The position numbers and the translations under genes are program-made. The notes under the pieces were generated by a model. The model ran no database searches. It was not told the origin of the DNA and worked only from the letters and a program-made list of their open reading frames with translations. From Glandiceps talaboti (Eukaryota > Hemichordata > Enteropneusta > Spengelidae): a stretch of 64,000 nt of DNA. Below, piece after piece: positions 51,951 to 63,994 of the stretch; positions within the stretch are counted from its first letter, which is position 1; each line of letters starts with the position of its first letter. The stretch spans positions 12,734,242 to 12,798,241 of the forward strand of contig NC_135565.1 in assembly GCF_964340395.1 (NCBI RefSeq), written 5' to 3'.

Positions 51951-54788
51951 ATGTATGTATGTATGTATGTATGTGTATGTATGTATGTATGTATGTATGT
52001 ATGTATGTATTTTTTTCATTTGCTCATCTTATTGAACACCAAATCCAAAACAAATCAAAATTACCACAGTTATCATACCTTTTGATACTGACAATACTCT
52101 GAGCTGAACCTGGTGCCAATGCAGACTGCCAGTCATCGTCTTCACCTCGGATGGAATATCTAGAAATTAGTATAAATCAAAAATTGCATTAGAATGTCAA
52201 CAATACAAATCTATCTACTTGCCCTCACCTTTTGCAAATCTTAAGAATTACGGTTAACTCTGTACAAAGTTTAACAACCTTACAATCACAAATTCTTACT
52301 CACTGGGTTAGGTCAATTTTCTTCAACTGTTCCAATTCCTTCTTTTGCTTTGCTTGGATTTCAGCAGCAGCTTCTTCCTGTTATGGAGTAAAGTTGGACA
52401 ATATTTTTACGTTATTCATTTTACAGAAAGAGATGGGCCCTGCTTTATGAGTACTGCAATGTAATATGTGTATAAATTGTTGGCGTTTTCATCCAACCTA
52501 TCAGTTATCAGAAATTCCTGGTAGACTTATCGATAAAATATGAATCGTTTACATATTTTACTGTTTATGTTATGTTTTTAATTATGGAAACCATTTAATC
52601 TAAAATATAAACAAAATGCAACAATGCCAATGTTTATAAGAAACACCAGTATGATGGAAGACAACTGCCAAATTCTGCACAATGTAACAACGTATTCTAC
52701 AAAGTGCAAACTTACTGGTTGGCACTAAAATTCATCATTCTAGAATGCTACAATCGTTATCAGAACGAAGCGATACAGTATTTCTCTCTCACTTACTAGT
52801 TCTTCTTTCATGCTCTTCTTGGTTGGCTCCATGGCAACTGGTTTCTCAGCAACCATTTCCTTTTCCACAGCAGCCTCTAGCACTGAGTTTAGAGATTGTG
52901 AAATCTTACGGATTGTCCTGTTATACAATCCCAGAATTTGACTGACTGGGAGGTCCATTTCTTTTTCCATAGTTTCCACTGTCTTATGCTGACGTCCTAG
53001 TCCAAGTAACACTGCCTACAATGTGACAGAAAATAAAAAATGTGTTAAAGAGGGAAATTGTTTCGTCATGAAAGAGATGACAGAGAGAGAAATGAATAGA
53101 TTTTGATACTCGTCATATTTACGTTATGAATTTTAGTCAATTTTTTTTTCTAAATTTACAGCAGATGCTAAAATATTTATTTTGTTCAGAAAGTAGTTGT
53201 ATTCAGAGGAAAGAGTTTAAGATGAAATAAGAACTTGACCACAGAGGCCAGTACTGTTGTCGTCGTTTTTTTCAGCACTGTATTTAATTTATCTCAATGC
53301 ACACAAAACCTTTTTCTGTTCAAGTTAGACCCACTAAGATACTTTACGAACAGTAATATTTCTATACTACAGCAGTTGTGAAAGGTGTTGACAATTACAC
53401 AGAATACAGTAGGATGACTGGATGAGTTATTTACAAGTGGCATCTACTCTCCCCTTACAATATCTACCAAAATGAAGTCCCTGACACGTCCTAAATTGCT
53501 ATTCCACCAATTTTTCATGCATCAAAATAAATCTGTTTACAGCATATACTTACTGATTGTACAGCAGACAGTTGGACATCTAATTTATTCAGAAAGTACA
53601 ACTTGGCGATAGAGGGCAGTAGATCAGTTATCAGATGATGGTCTACCATGTTTCTTGAATACAAATCAAGTCTCTGCAGATCATATTTTGATAACTCACA
53701 TTCTAATTCACTTTTTGTAATTCCTGGAAAAAATGAAAAAGTTCAAATAAGATTCCAAGAAATTATGAAATGATAAGAGTACTCACAAGAGTACCTGAGC
53801 ATCATATTTCTTACATACAAACTAGTTACATTTTAATCAAACCCTGTGTATACTGCATGGGCGGGACTAAATGATACAGGCTGCACTGGTAAGAGGCACA
53901 TGAGCTAACTGCTTGGCCATTAATAACCACCATCCAACCGCTACTCCAAACTTTGAAGCTGTCATGTTACTTGTCCAGACCATGGGGGTAAAACATACAT
54001 TTACTCTAAAAATTAGAGATGAAATTAACATTGTTTACCTTCATGAGCTGTACGGTGATGTTTATTGTGTAATATACTCAAAGCCAAAGATGGTGTGAAA
54101 TTACAGAACTGATATGACAACAGTGACAGAAAACGTCTTCTGAAATCTGTAAATTAACAATAAAGACACAACATGACACACTGTAGATGTACCATTACTA
54201 TGGTTTAAGTATATTTGCTATTCCAAAAAAAAATCAGGAAACCATTTTGTTTGGGCTACAAAATGGGCTAGGGTACACAACAAAAATAGGTCCAAGAAGT
54301 GTTTTTTTTCAGTCTTGCTCAAGTTGTCTTTATTATTCTGTATATGATACAATGTTCATGCAAGAATGATTACAGCCTAATTAAAGGATCTATGTTGATC
54401 ACATGCTAGTCTAGCTGCCAGACCCCTTGGGCTATTCTGCTTAGGGTACTTTAAAAATGACAGAATGTCACCACTGAGGGCGCTAGCACTGCACCCAGAT
54501 AGAGGTACTGTCATTCATCTTTCAGCTTTATTTGGCAACCCAAAAGCAAAGATCTGAAGTCTTATTACAAGACTAGTGATATGCCCATTCTAGCCAATTC
54601 CTGGTATAATCATTCAACAACACGAAAGTCAGTCCCACAGACTTTAAGGTCATAAGTTTGTCTACCATTTTATACTTACCTTTCCAAAATGCCATTAACC
54701 AATTTGACTCATCTCTTTCTTTCAATCTCTCTTCTTCATCAGTTAAGAGTTTCAACATAATGCAAGAATGCTCACCAGTTAGAGGGTT
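50064..54788 (-). other. NAT10: NAT10 exons for the C-terminal tRNA/RNA-binding region and basic tail
   Basis: Exons 54788-54680, 54146-54039, 53723-53554, 53015-52797, 52377-52304, 52159-52079 and 50166-50064. They encode [73 protein letters not shown], and an acidic/coiled stretch ([20 protein letters not shown]). The final exon is the short lysine-rich tail ending at TAG. Intron 52078-50167 is the longest in this part and holds a compound microsatellite. Confidence 0.93.
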
Positions 54789-56972
54789 CTAAAAGGAAAA
54801 AAAAACATCGATTGAATTCACACTGGAGTCAATCACACTGTTGATAACATGATACTCTACTGTAGTACACTCCTGTTAGGAGAATCATAAGACCTAGTTA
54901 GAGGGTTCCAGAGGGAAAGGATAGATGACATTCAGACTGGTGCCAATGGCACTGTAGAACACATGATGCCCTACTGAACACTAAGTAGGAAATTTATAAT
55001 AGAGAAATAATCCCAAATGTTCTACAAAACAGTCAATATTGTCTCATTCAAATGTGGTTTTGACCAACTTTAAACTTGTGCAGTTGTCAGGTACAAAGAA
55101 AGATTCATATTTGTGTCTTTGAAATCCCTGTTGATGTTAACAATTATATTGTCATGATGTCAATGGATGTATTGATTTGAAGGAAAACTGCTTGATAATT
55201 GGAGGAAGCACAGATATTATTGTAATAAAAATAAACTTTTGACAAGCAAACAATGTACAGATTTAGGGATATATGAGTTTGTGCACTTCACAGGGAATCC
55301 TTGAAATGAACACTAAATGTAGATATTCCACTACTCACCTGTGTTTGTCTCAAGTATACAGGTACAAAACCAGACTTCTTCCAAAATCTACAGAAAACAG
55401 CAACAACAACAACAAGTAAAAGAGGTTTAATTGTAGCTATTACATAATCATACTCTACCAGTTTACAACTCCATGATTAGGTACACTATTGTAGCTTGTC
55501 CAGACATAATAACTGCCATGATTTTTCCTGAATACAACGTATACTGAAATAACTTTTATATTTGTGCCTCTGTCTTAAAATGTCAGAATTACAGTATAAC
55601 ATAGTTTTCAACAAATGATTACTGACTGAGGAGAGTAGTGTGATAGCAGATGTTGTTGTACCATATAGCTATTAATTTCACAATATACAGAGGAATTTCT
55701 GTAGAAAACAGAGACATTGTTCTAACCTGAGAAGATCAGCTGTTAGGCCATATGACACACCCAGGTAGTGAAGATGTTCTGCTGGTCTTTCACTCAATTT
55801 AGACAACAATGGGGGTAGATTCTTCTTGGGTGCTATCACTTCCTCTAACAAAGATACAGCCTGGGGGGTAAAAGTAAGCATAACATATTTCAACATTGAT
55901 GCAGCACAAAAACAACATTCATTTGGAAAAGCTACAGCTGGGATAAACTTAAATGCACACTTCTCAGAAAACAGCCATTCAAACCCCACAGTGCTTCCTG
56001 TGTTCAGCATTATTGCATGAGGAATTGGAATGCTCAGATTAAACATTCAGTGTTCAAAAGGGTCAAACTGGAACACATCTTTTTTTACTTAAGTTTTAAC
56101 CAGAGTGTTTACCCACCACCCTCACACAGAGGTAAGAGGCAAGAAGCAAACGAACCACACTATCTAAAAATGTACCATGTCCTATTTACTCATAATTATT
56201 CAATAAAACCCATGAATAGTAATAGTTCTTACTGTTCGCATATCATGACCAAGGGTTATAATTACTTATGCGTAATGTTTCACCTGTTCAGTTGACCGGT
56301 GTTATCAAACCCAGCCAGTTATGAGAGTCAGTTCATTCCCCTATAACAGGAGTACAAGGCTAATAAACTAACTACACAGCAACCAACAATGTATCGTATA
56401 ATTATACAAACCTCTGAGGCCACTATATGGATATCCTGTGTCTTTGCTAACTACACAGCAACCAACAATCTATGGTATAACTTTACAAACCTCTGAGTCC
56501 ACTGTATGGATATCCTGTGTCTTTGCTAACTACACAGCAACCAACAATCTATGGTATAACTATACATACCTCTGAGTCCACTGTATGGATATCCTGTGCC
56601 TTTGCTAACTACACAGCAACCTACAATCTATGGTATAACTTTACATACCTCTGAGTCCACTGTATGGATATCCTGTGTCTTTGCTAACTACACAGCAACC
56701 AACAATCTATGGTATAACTATACATACCTCTGAGTCCACTGTATGGATATCCTGTGTCTTTGCTAACTACACAGCAATCAACAATCTACTGTATAACTTT
56801 ACATACCTCTGAGTCCACTGTATGGATATCCTGTGTCTTTGCTGTGCCTTCTGATAGATTGGGTATCTTGCCTTCATAGTAATGTTGTAATAGTGTTAAT
56901 GCTCGGCTGCCATACCCCATCTAGTGGAGAGAGAGACAAACATATACCGTAGTAAGATTGGGGTAGGGTGAT

Positions 56973-57023
<51 letters not shown>

Positions 57024-60000
57024 GCGTGTGTGTGTGTGTGCATCTAGTGGAAATACATACATACAATAAGTTTAGGAGTAGGGTGATGGTGGTGGTGAAG
57101 CGTGTAATTAGTGGAGATATATACATGGAATCAGAGGTTGGTACTTTGGTAGTAATGGTGGTGGTGGTGTTGGGAGAGTGTTTGTATATGTTATTCAGTC
57201 TTTCTGTATACAAGTGTGTGTTTGTTCATGTGTATGCATGCTGTCTTGATGTATATATGTCACTTGTGTGACCTGACATGACTATTATACCCAAGTTGGT
57301 ATTTGCATATTTCAATTACTAGTATTCACCGACTGAGTCCAATATTGATGATTTTATTTGTCAAGTACAACAAACCAATTATTGTCATCAGCACTATTTC
57401 ACTATTTATTGAAAATCGTACTGCTGCATTTTATGAAATCTTATCTGTTTGATGTTGATGGCATTTGAAACAACTTTACTTACCCCCTGGTAGTCTGGAT
57501 GTGTTGCTATTCTCACTACCCTCCCACCAGAAAGGCTGGGAAATTCATTATCTTGAAACTGAAAAAGAGAAAAATCTCCATTTAATACAATTTTTTAGTA
57601 ATACTTTGTTGTGATTCATTGTGATTTTCTGACAGCAAGAAGTGTGTCTTCCATATGAGTACCTGCATATCTATGCATGCTGAAAACAAACACACACTTA
57701 CTTTTCACCTCACATCCAATTTTGACATTACATTCAACTATGACCACATATTCAACTTTGACCTAACACTCAACTTTGACCTTGCATCCAATTCTTGAAT
57801 TCAACTCTGAACTTGGGCTGCATTAAAGTCACAAATCCCAGGACATTGCTAAATTGGAAACACTGGTTCAGGTTTGGCCCTAAGTGGTCTTTGTTGACCT
57901 TTGACCTCCTATTCAGGCTTACCTGTTGTGACACTGTCCATGGTATGAGGTCACCAGATGCCCTCTTTCCCCTTGATAAGCTACTGATAACCGACTGCTT
58001 AGAAATCTCTCCTTCAAGACAAACCTAGAAGGATACAATGTCTTGAATTACAATGTATTGAGAAGAGAAATTCATGTTCTTTTGACATGTTGAGGGCGCT
58101 CTTGTAGAGAAAGGAACCAAATTGAATGACAGCATTCACTGAGTGACTTGAGCCTAGCACTGCCACTGAAGAGCGACCACCAACTTCTAAGTCTGGTACT
58201 AAAACATGGTAGCAATGTGGTCAACCAAAGTAAATAGCTTGTTGGTAGTGTATGTTTATGTATGAAGTCCATGAATGTACACAGAACATATGACGTGACA
58301 TCTCTGTAAAATGACTTACTTCATTTCATTACCTGTTATGGTATGTTATTGTTTGCAGTATGTTGCAATGGTGTTTTTTTGAATATATACATCAGCTATT
58401 CTCAGTCATATATACATAAATATTCAAATGACAAAATATTTCATCAATTTTCAGGATCAATGTACTCTCCAGAGTACTTCAAAGATCTATTAGATGATCT
58501 GAATAGATTTACCACTTACCTGAATAACACAGAGTACTTCAGGCAGGGAATTCTGGGTAGGGTCAACTGGTGGCAGGAGACAAAATAAATGATGTGCTGG
58601 TGCATCTGATAATAATTGAAGATCATTTGGTGTATTCTGAAAATAAAGCGATGCATTGTATGAACCAATCAAAGGGGAACACTGGTCCAGGAAATAGAGT
58701 AATTTTCATGAAACATGGATTCTGGAGAGTCATTTCATGATTTTACATCTCCTACAATTACTTGCGATTTCAGAGAAGCATCAAGTTGATCTTGTGCCTT
58801 TACAGGTTATCTTTGCTATGGGCTATTGCATCATGGGAGTAAGGAGAAATAATTCATGTATTCAAGTTGCACACTGAATATTCATGATCTGTTTTACACT
58901 GAAGGGAATAGGCACTTAGGAGTCACTGACTGACCAGCACTTCTTTGAGACTGGGAAGCACCCTGCATACTTACCTTGTAATGTGAGGCTACATAGAGTG
59001 ACATCAATCTTTGTAGAAAGACTTCAGATGCTTTGTGATAACTAAACAAAGTGTCCCTATTTACATAATATGTAAGACACAGTTAAGGTGAATATCAAGT
59101 TAGAAACTGTTACACAACTAACATATATCACATAAAAATACTGAAAATGGTACAAATGCCAAGTTATATAAGCCAATTTCTAGGTGAGTACTGGATTTGT
59201 TTTTATGAGAATAACCAATGTCACTTAGTTTAGATGGTTTGACAACATAAAGATGATATACTCGTCTGATCCACTATGAGGCATTTGTTCAATATTTATG
59301 TATTATAAGTGTAACAATGCCAAGTCTGAAAATATGGAATGATATGGGAAATGATAGACTGATATACTTGTGAACAGAAGGACAGACAGACAGACATAGA
59401 CAGACAGATAGATAGACAGACACACAAACACACTGACTGACAGACAGACAGACAGACAGAAACTGAAAGAGAAATGATCCTGTAACCATCCCCATTCCGC
59501 CTCTAATTATTATTGGGACAGACAGACAGACAGAGAGACACAAAGACAGAGAGATAGGGAGACAGACTGACAGACAGACAGAGAGACACACAGAGAGACA
59601 GACAGACACACAAACTGAAAGAGTGAATTGATCCTGTAACCATCCCCACCCCACCTTTAATTATTATTGGGACTATAACTACTCTATAGAACCAGACGTT
59701 TCTACTTCTCAACAAACGTTACAAAGGATATAGATCACAGTCCTGTGGTAGTGGACATCCTGAACTAATTCTTTGAATATTAGATACATCCAGACATAAA
59801 AGTTGATTCAACCATTTCTCTACTTCATCACCAGTAGCATACCGAATTGACTCTTCCAAGGTGAACTCATGAAGTACTCTCCCTGCAATGAATAATGAAA
59901 TACACATCAGATTTTGACTAGTACATGTACTAGTACATTTCATCACCAGTAACATGATAAATTACTCCTTCAAAACAAAATCACGGCGTATTCTCCCTGC

Positions 60001-61242
60001 AATAGATAAAACATACATTCATATTCCTGCAAGCACATTTCATCACCACTAGCATAATGAATTGACTCCTCCAAGGTGAACTCGTGAAGTACTCTCCCTG
60101 CAATAAATGATGAAACACACCAGTAACATAATGGACTGACTCCTTACAAGTTTCCAACATTACAGTGAAAACAGACAAACACAGCATAAAGCTTAAATAA
60201 TACCACAGCTGTATTTACCTGATGCAGATGACCCTGCTTCTGATTTGGTTGCCATGGCAGCAGCAGCTTTAGCCTCTGTTGTATTCCCTCCTCCATAGGT
60301 TAAATTCTGTTGTCTAAGTTGCTGAATTAATTTCAGAGACAGCGATCTTCCTGTACCTTCATACCTGACAAAGAAGTATATGTCAAATATCTTTGTATTA
60401 TTTTTTTACCTTATGTTTATGTCTTTTTCCCCATATAAATTTTACAGGAAATTATCATGGTATATACCTGTCACTGCCTGCCAAACAGCAGAACATTGCA
60501 CATGAACATAAAAACAAAAGTGAATACATCCTTACATGCCACTCATAGAGGGTGCGCTGTTCATTATTATTATTCCCCTCATCAAGAGTTCAGTTTTGGC
60601 TCCTACATGACACGACACTAGAAAATTGACATTAGTTGGTTTGCGTATAATTGATTTATCAAGTGATTTTGTCATCAAAAGTTTAGTGTTCAAAGAGTGT
60701 TTTTAGTGTACCATTAGTATAGTTCGCTTGCTAAACGTACCCATTGACGGTTGAAGACATAAACACTAAATATGGACCAAGTAAATCTTTGACCAGTGGA
60801 AGTGGTATGGCTGCTGCTTCGTCTATCACAACAAGTTCAGCTTGACCTAGTTTATGTGCATCACTAGGATGTATATACTGTAAAAAAAAAGACACATTAG
60901 ATATGATGACAATGTATTTCTGGGATACGGTTTCAGATACTGACTGGATATAGAACCTGAGATAAGTCATCAGTGCATACACAAGAAACTATTCACTGTG
61001 TTTGAAAGCTTTGACTGCAATGGTGGTCAGTCTTGTTTGCTGTAATCCTGATAGGTGGCGCTATTGGCAATCATGTAAAGGCATCAATGCATAACTTATT
61101 CTACAGCCAATTCAGTATAACTTCTTCAATTCTTAATGTAATCCATACAATTTATAATTTTGTTTTTTCTGGACAGTTTATTGTTGTTGTTGTTGTTCTG
61201 GACAGTTTTTTATTGTTGTTGTTGTTGTTGTTGTTATTGTTG

Positions 61243-61274
<32 letters not shown>

Positions 61275-63994
61275 AAGCTGCAAGTGGAGAAAGGCGTTTG
61301 GGTAGAAAGACATGACCATAGGTAACAGTGGTCGTTCTTGACTAGTCAGTAACATTCAAGTCTTTATAACGAATTAGCAAAAACATAGACTTGATGATTA
61401 CACATAATGGTAACCTACCTGTATGGTCTGTCTGTGTTCACGGAATATATTGACTCTGACCACAGCTTTGTTGAACTCTGGGTTTGTTGACTGTACCAAC
61501 TCATAGTCCAAATGTTCCTACAGAAATAGGAAAAAATATATCACTTAAAAATACCGCCAATGGCGTTGTAGCACAACTGTAGTTTTTAAAAATGTTTATC
61601 CATATGCTAGTCTATGCTAACAATAGGTGTTTATTTGCTGAATAACTATCCAGTTGCCTATCCAACCATGTTGCTATCTTTACGATAAATGCTATCATTT
61701 GGCTGTTGCTATGGGCGTGGTCATGTTGTTAGATATATTTGCATACATTTGTGTATGTTTTTGTTCACTTGTGTATGAATTCCTGATATTGTCTTTGCAA
61801 TATACGTGATCATTTGGCTGTTGCTATGGGCGTGGTCTTATTGCTAGGAAAATTTACATACATTTTTTGAATGTTTATTCAATTGTCTATTAAACCCTGT
61901 TGTTATCTTTGTGAAATACACCACCGTTTGGCTGTTGCTATGGGCGTGGTCATGGTTACTAGGGTATTTGCATACATTTTTTAAATGTTAATTCATCTGT
62001 CTTTCTATTCCTGTTGTTATCTTTGCAATATACGTGATTATTTGGCTGTTGTTATGGGCGTGGTCTTGTTGCTATGCAAATTTACATACATTTTTTGGAT
62101 GTTTATTCAATTATCTATTAAACCCTGTTGTTATCTTTGTGAAATACACCACCGTTTGGCTGTTGCTATGGGCGTGGTCATGGTTGCTAGGGTATTTGCA
62201 TACATTTTTTGAATGTTTACTCACTTGCTTACCAGATGATGTTGTTATTTGACCAAAATATACTGCCATTTGGTTGTTGCTAAGGGCGTGGTCATGGTCG
62301 CTAGGGCCAATTTTGTCAAAATGTTTTTAAGAAAATCTGCAGAATAACAGTTTCAGAAACATCTCGCCAAGTTTCAGACTAATTGACCAAGTACTTTTTG
62401 AGATATAAGTTTTTGACCAAAAATGAACATTTTTACACCTAATTTGCATATCACTCATGGAATCAAGGTAAGCTTAATATTTCTTCGTCCATACATCCCT
62501 AGATACATTCCCATTAAATTTCAGCCCAATCTGCTCAGTAGTTTTAGAATTATAGATTTTTAACCAAAAAGACACATTTTTAGCCCTAATTTGCATATCA
62601 CTGATGGAATCATCCCGTCATGAACAAATCTTACTTTACACCACCTTAAGAATGTTCCCACCAAATTTCGCACCAATCTGCCCAGTAGTTTCTGAGTTTA
62701 AGTTTTTTGACCAAAAATCACATTTTTTGACCCAAATCACACACCTGTGATGCGATCATTTTGATTTGAACAATTTCCCAACTAGACACCCAAAGTAATG
62801 GACCCACCAAATATCGTGGCAATTGGTTCAGCGGTTTTTGACTTTAAGTTGTTTACACACACACACACATCCACACACACACACACACACACACACAGAC
62901 AGACAGACGCCGGGCGATCCCTATAGCACTACTGAACAAGTTCAGTTGTGCTAAAAATCATTATGGTGGAGACTGGTGGTAAACTAACCATACACACTGT
63001 GCTGAAAGCACTTTATAATCATAACCCCTTGAATGGACCTATAGCGTCACAGCACCCCCTTCCCCTGCATACACCCTCATTTCCATACAAATGATATACA
63101 TGTACATTCAGTACCAGAAGAAGACATTCCTTTCCTAGTTTTCAACCAGTAACTTTTAAATCAGTGTTTGTGTTCTTTTAACCTTGCTGTGACAAAATCA
63201 AGATAGACCACAGCTTGACAGAGGCTAACTCTACTTACCTGATATTCAAGGGCATCAAATCCTTTGAATACAAAGTCAAATAAAGTACGTAAATTCTCAG
63301 GACTGGGTGACGTCACAAAGATGTTAGAATAACTGAAATCAAACACAACACAAATGAGTTATTGATTGAATATTACATGTATACTGTACAAGTTGTTGAT
63401 GCCATTTCTGACAATTTCTGAATCTCATCCTCCCTATAAGATTGTGTCGTTAATTTCATTTTTCATATTTTTACATTTAGACACTAGAATTGTACTTTAG
63501 AAACACAAAGTAAAAACAGAGTTAAAGACCTAGTTCTGATTAGGATTACAAATGTTTGAGTGAAATACAGTTGCCTTGTAAACAAGAGAATAATCCTATC
63601 TACAGTTATGGCTCCACTGATAAGATATAAATGTAACACTAATGTGAGAACCTGGGATTGAAGCATACCCCTTTAAGTAAACCCAACCCTATCCTAGCCC
63701 CAAAAACATTGTTATCACCATTACTTGTAGAACAAACAATTGGTAAAAATAATTGACATTTTACACCAACTCTACTTTTCAACACCCGTCCCATCCCAGT
63801 ATCCCTGCCCCATCAAGCTACATTTTAGTAGACTTGTCTGTTTATTTTTACAATACTCACCTGAAAGCTACAGCTGTTGCCATGGCAAGACCCAAGGCTG
63901 CTGATTTACCTCTTCCTCTTGCTGCAGTCATGGCAACAGTACTGCGTAATGTCTTCTCAGAGATGGCTTCAACAAACTTAAGAAGTGCTTTAGC
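50064..63994 (-). CDS. NAT10: NAT10, RNA cytidine acetyltransferase (C-terminal 770 aa, 20 exons; 5' end outside the window)
   Basis: NAT10 (yeast Kre33, bacterial TmcA relatives) uses ATP and acetyl-CoA to make N4-acetylcytidine in 18S rRNA and tRNAs, mainly in the nucleolus. Twenty exons assemble in frame to 770 residues, equivalent to about 258-1025 of human NAT10. The first ~260 residues lie right of 64000; the first exon seen opens with a complete acceptor at 63995-63996. Key motifs: Walker [10 protein letters not shown], Walker [13 protein letters not shown], acetyl-CoA loop [14 protein letters not shown], and a lysine-rich C-terminus typical of nucleolar proteins ([19 protein letters not shown]). 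Exon coordinates are given in the three sub-entries. One intron is U12-type. Three exon borders have tandem copies in neighbouring introns. The gene converges on TRIM-NHL copy B. Confidence 0.97.
51738..52014. repeat. Compound (GTAT)n-(GACT)n-(CTGT)n-(GTAT)n microsatellite in the last NAT10 intron
   Basis: About 275 bp of tetranucleotide blocks, including GTGT and GAAT interruptions. Block order is (ATGT)-(GACT)-(CTGT)-(ATGT), the mirror of the locus at 45965. Confidence 0.97.
54894..54975 (-). repeat. Diverged copy of a NAT10 exon acceptor region
   Basis: The sequence around the acceptor of exon 54788-54680 (AGTTAGAGGGTTCT on the plus strand, then AACATGATACTCTACTG) recurs at 54894-54975 as AGTTAGAGGGTTCC and ACACATGATGCCCTACTG. 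In the copy the acceptor AG is lost. Confidence 0.75.
56406..56810 (-). repeat. Six copies of a NAT10 exon end plus donor at an exact 79-bp period
   Basis: The donor-side motif begins at 56406, 56485, 56564, 56643, 56722 and 56801 (plus-strand coordinates of ACA-ACCTCTGAG), so each step is exactly 79 bp. The last is the real end of exon 56920-56807 (...[10 protein letters not shown]). Each intronic copy repeats the exon end from GCAAAGACACAG onward and a donor GTATGT or GTTTGT. Copies differ at only a few positions, so the array is young. Confidence 0.96.
56971..57040. repeat. (TG)n microsatellite in a NAT10 intron
   Basis: TG units with two CG variants, about 50 bp upstream (minus sense) of exon 56920-56807. 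Confidence 0.96.
59072..59731 (-). other. NAT10: U12-type AT-AC intron of NAT10 (660 nt)
   Basis: On the minus strand the upstream exon ends ...GACTGTGATCT and the intron begins ATATCCTTT, the exact minor-spliceosome donor consensus. It ends GTGTCTTAC, and CCTTAAC (59088-59082) sits 11 nt before the end as branch site. Only this splice gives [10 protein letters not shown], identical to the conserved NAT10 sequence at the joint. The nearest GT-AG alternative (GTAACG to AAATAG) would delete those residues. Confidence 0.92.
59382..59620. repeat. (GACA)n-rich region with a duplicated 60-bp spacer
   Basis: Two blocks of ACAG/GACA units (59382-59461 and 59518-59610) are separated and followed by nearly the same sequence (GATCCTGTAACCATCCCCA ... 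TAATTATTATTGGGAC). It lies inside the U12-type intron. Confidence 0.9.
59937..60112 (-). repeat. Two intronic copies of a NAT10 exon acceptor and exon start
   Basis: Exon 59882-59732 begins GGAGAGTACTTCATGAG after TTGCAG. Copies at about 59937-60005 and 60040-60112 lie upstream in the intron. The farther copy is almost intact: TTGCAG followed by an open frame reading [20 protein letters not shown], against [20 protein letters not shown] in the exon. The nearer copy is more diverged. Confidence 0.92.
61183..61273. repeat. (TTG)n trinucleotide repeat
   Basis: Imperfect TTG units with TTCTGGACAG interruptions, then GGT units, in a NAT10 intron. Confidence 0.93.
61620..62300. repeat. Six-copy tandem repeat, 114-115 bp period
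   Basis: The marker GGCTGTTGCTATGGGCGTGG recurs at about 61701, 61816, 61930, 62044 (variant), 62159 and 62271 (variant). Even copies are more alike than neighbours, suggesting a former two-unit repeat. Located in the NAT10 intron 61518-63238. Confidence 0.88.
62301..62953. mobile_element. Dispersed-repeat body with four degenerate sub-units and a terminal 30-nt hairpin
   Basis: Sub-units of about 150 bp share CCAATCTGC, AGTAGTTT and TTTTTGACCAAAAA, often followed by AATTTGCATATCAC. Then come a CA repeat, GACAGACAGACGCCGGGCGA, and a near-perfect hairpin at 62924-62953 (TAGCAC, ACTGAAC, loop AA, GTTCAGT, GTGCTA) with one T-T mismatch. The outline resembles a non-autonomous mobile element with structured 3' end. 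It continues from the 115-bp tandem array and may be one unit with it. Confidence 0.6.

Larger units (their letters stand above)
55339..59071 (-). other. NAT10: NAT10 exons for the GNAT acetyltransferase module
   Basis: Exons 59071-58975, 58636-58520, 58024-57923, 57558-57484, 56920-56807, 55860-55727 and 55387-55339. They carry [43 protein letters not shown], the acetyl-CoA-binding [38 protein letters not shown] and [16 protein letters not shown]. Each matches the human protein closely, which fixes the exon borders. The smallest exons are 49 and 75 nt. Confidence 0.93.
59732..63994 (-). other. NAT10: NAT10 exons for the ATPase/helicase-like module
   Basis: Exons 63994-63861, 63332-63239, 61517-61419, 60877-60741, 60364-60219 and 59882-59732. 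They encode the P-loop ([15 protein letters not shown]), [35 protein letters not shown], the DEAA Walker B box, and [21 protein letters not shown] linker follows that is alanine/serine-rich and unlike the human one ([20 protein letters not shown]), then [18 protein letters not shown]. Junctions are GT-AG except at the left end, where the U12-type intron starts. Confidence 0.93.

Noticed and set aside
59053-59720. GT-AG alternative for the NAT10 intron (donor GTAACG, acceptor AAATAG)
   Set aside because: It keeps frame but deletes conserved residues (YYVNR region), while AT-AC borders with U12 consensus restore the family sequence exactly.
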